From contig NW_026729333.1 in NCBI RefSeq assembly GCF_030272615.1, positions 62,501 to 95,000 of the forward strand: DNA of 32,500 nt. Reading direction: 5' to 3'. The position numbers and the translations under genes are program-made. The notes under the pieces were generated by a model. It was not told the DNA's origin. It saw only the letters and a list, made by a program, of their open reading frames with translations, and did not search any database. The first letter of the stretch is position 1; each line of letters begins with the position of its first letter. Below are positions 31,768 through 32,500 of this stretch, piece after piece. This stretch comes from Cryptomeria japonica. Taxonomy: Eukaryota; Streptophyta; Pinopsida; Cupressales; Cupressaceae.

Positions 31768-32500
31768 AACCCCACTTCGGAGCGCACCAGAAACCCCACT
31801 GGACGCTTGGGCAAAAATGTAATGCGCACCCGAAGCCCCTACCCAGAAATCCCCAGTTCGGACATGGGGAGCTGCAACGGTAAAAAGCCTCACTAAACTC
31901 TCGGACGGAAAGGTGGCTCGAGGGTAATGCCCGAAACCCCACTTCCACTTCCGCTCTTCGGAGCCCCGCCTAGCACTTGGACGAAAAAAATGCGGCACAT
32001 GGGTTGCCGAGCTTGGCACCTGGATGAGAAACCCCTCTTCGGAGCCCCGCCCGGCACTTGGACAAAAAAAGTGCAGCCCCCGGATGAGAAACCCCTCTTC
32101 GAAGCCCCGCCCAACACTTGGACGGAAAAAATGCGGCCCAAGGGTTGCCCAGCTTGGCCCCTGGATGAGAAACCCCTCTTCGAAGCCCCGCCCAACACTT
32201 GGACAAAAAAAATGCGGCCCAAGGGTTTTGCCCAGCTCGGCCCCCGGATGAGAAACCCCTCTTCGGAGCCCCGCCCAGCACTTGGACGAAAAAAATGCGG
32301 CCCAAGGGTTGCCCCATCTTGGCACCCGGATGAGAAACCCCTCTTCAGAGCTTGGAAAACCCCACTCAGCCCTTTGACAGGAAGGCGGACCCAGGGTCGC
32401 ATCATATTTTCATCCACACTTGGCATCCGGGGAAGAAAAGAGTGCGCCACAAACCGCGCTCAACCCTTGGGCAAAGGAAAGGGTCGCACCGTCGGCAACC
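31768..32500. repeat. Right flank with ~82-bp repeats
   Basis: After a short transition (CCAATAACCCCACTTCGGAG, then ACCCCACTGGACGCTTGGGC), repeats of GATGAGAAACCCCTCTTCGG, AGCCCCGCCCAGCACTTGGA, CGAAAAAAATGCGGCCCAAG and GGTTGCCCAGCTTGGC begin. GATGAGAAACCCC starts at 32023, 32083, 32164, 32247 and 32329, so the spacing is 81-83 bp except for one 60-bp copy. The same skeleton (GAGAAACCCC, a CG-rich stretch, a GACAAAAAAAG run) occurs once in each of the first two modules of the higher-order repeat, for example 14134-14172. No gene is seen to the window end. Confidence 0.85.

Noticed and set aside
31768-32500. Start of a 26S or 18S rRNA gene at the right end
   Set aside because: I looked for conserved rRNA words on both strands at both window ends and found none; the right end is an 82-bp repeat followed by unremarkable sequence.

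Overview
The window is non-coding nuclear DNA from a plant, built almost entirely of nested tandem repeats. Its only recognisable genes are three complete 119-nt 5S rRNA genes on the + strand (11552-11670, 19488-19606, 27361-27479). Their sequence is of the land-plant type. The stretches CCAGCGTTAGTGCACCGG and GGGCCGGAGTAGTACTGGG look more like gymnosperm than angiosperm 5S from memory, so a gymnosperm is my best guess, with no search behind it. No protein gene is supported: the long open frames lie in GC-rich repeats, are open in several frames on both strands, and translate to low-complexity repeats.

The left third (1-9110) looks like the promoter part of a large 18S-5.8S-26S (35S) rDNA intergenic spacer read on the - strand. 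Thirteen copies of a conserved ~33-bp block (4727-8862) read, on the - strand, TGAGAATCGGACAAAT followed by AGCTTATATAGGGGAGG. This fits the plant RNA polymerase I promoter consensus TATATA(A/G)GGGG. The blocks sit in three repeat families with periods of about 440-490 bp, exactly 311 bp and exactly 157 bp. Each promoter-like block has an inverted repeat starting 31-34 bp inside the predicted transcript. To their left lies a 188-bp array of about 21 copies (470-4374), which appears to be an amplified promoter-less part of the oldest promoter repeat. If the Pol I reading is right, 18S lies beyond the left end and 26S beyond the right end. Neither is in the window.

The middle (9107-10296) is a degenerate GGTGGGTGCCAAG minisatellite with G-quadruplex motifs. 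From 10297 onwards the DNA is a macrosatellite of 5S-bearing units: unit 1 of 7,936 bp (10297-18232), unit 2 of 7,873 bp (18233-26105), and unit 3, cut short at about 31767. Each unit runs: G-rich minisatellite; about 350 bp of degenerate ~21-bp repeats; GC-rich leader; 5S gene with a T6 terminator; GC-rich trailer; then about 6 kb of GGTGCGCACC-rich satellite punctuated by AT-rich islands and organised into a 2,365-bp higher-order repeat. The right flank (31767-32500) holds diverged ~82-bp repeats related to a block inside that satellite.

The most unusual points are: 5S genes on a ~7.9-kb unit, against hundreds of bp to about 1 kb usual for plant 5S repeats; 5S genes facing against a linked array of Pol I-like promoters; and the fixed-position promoter-proximal hairpins, one set of which keeps a conserved loop on a drifting stem.
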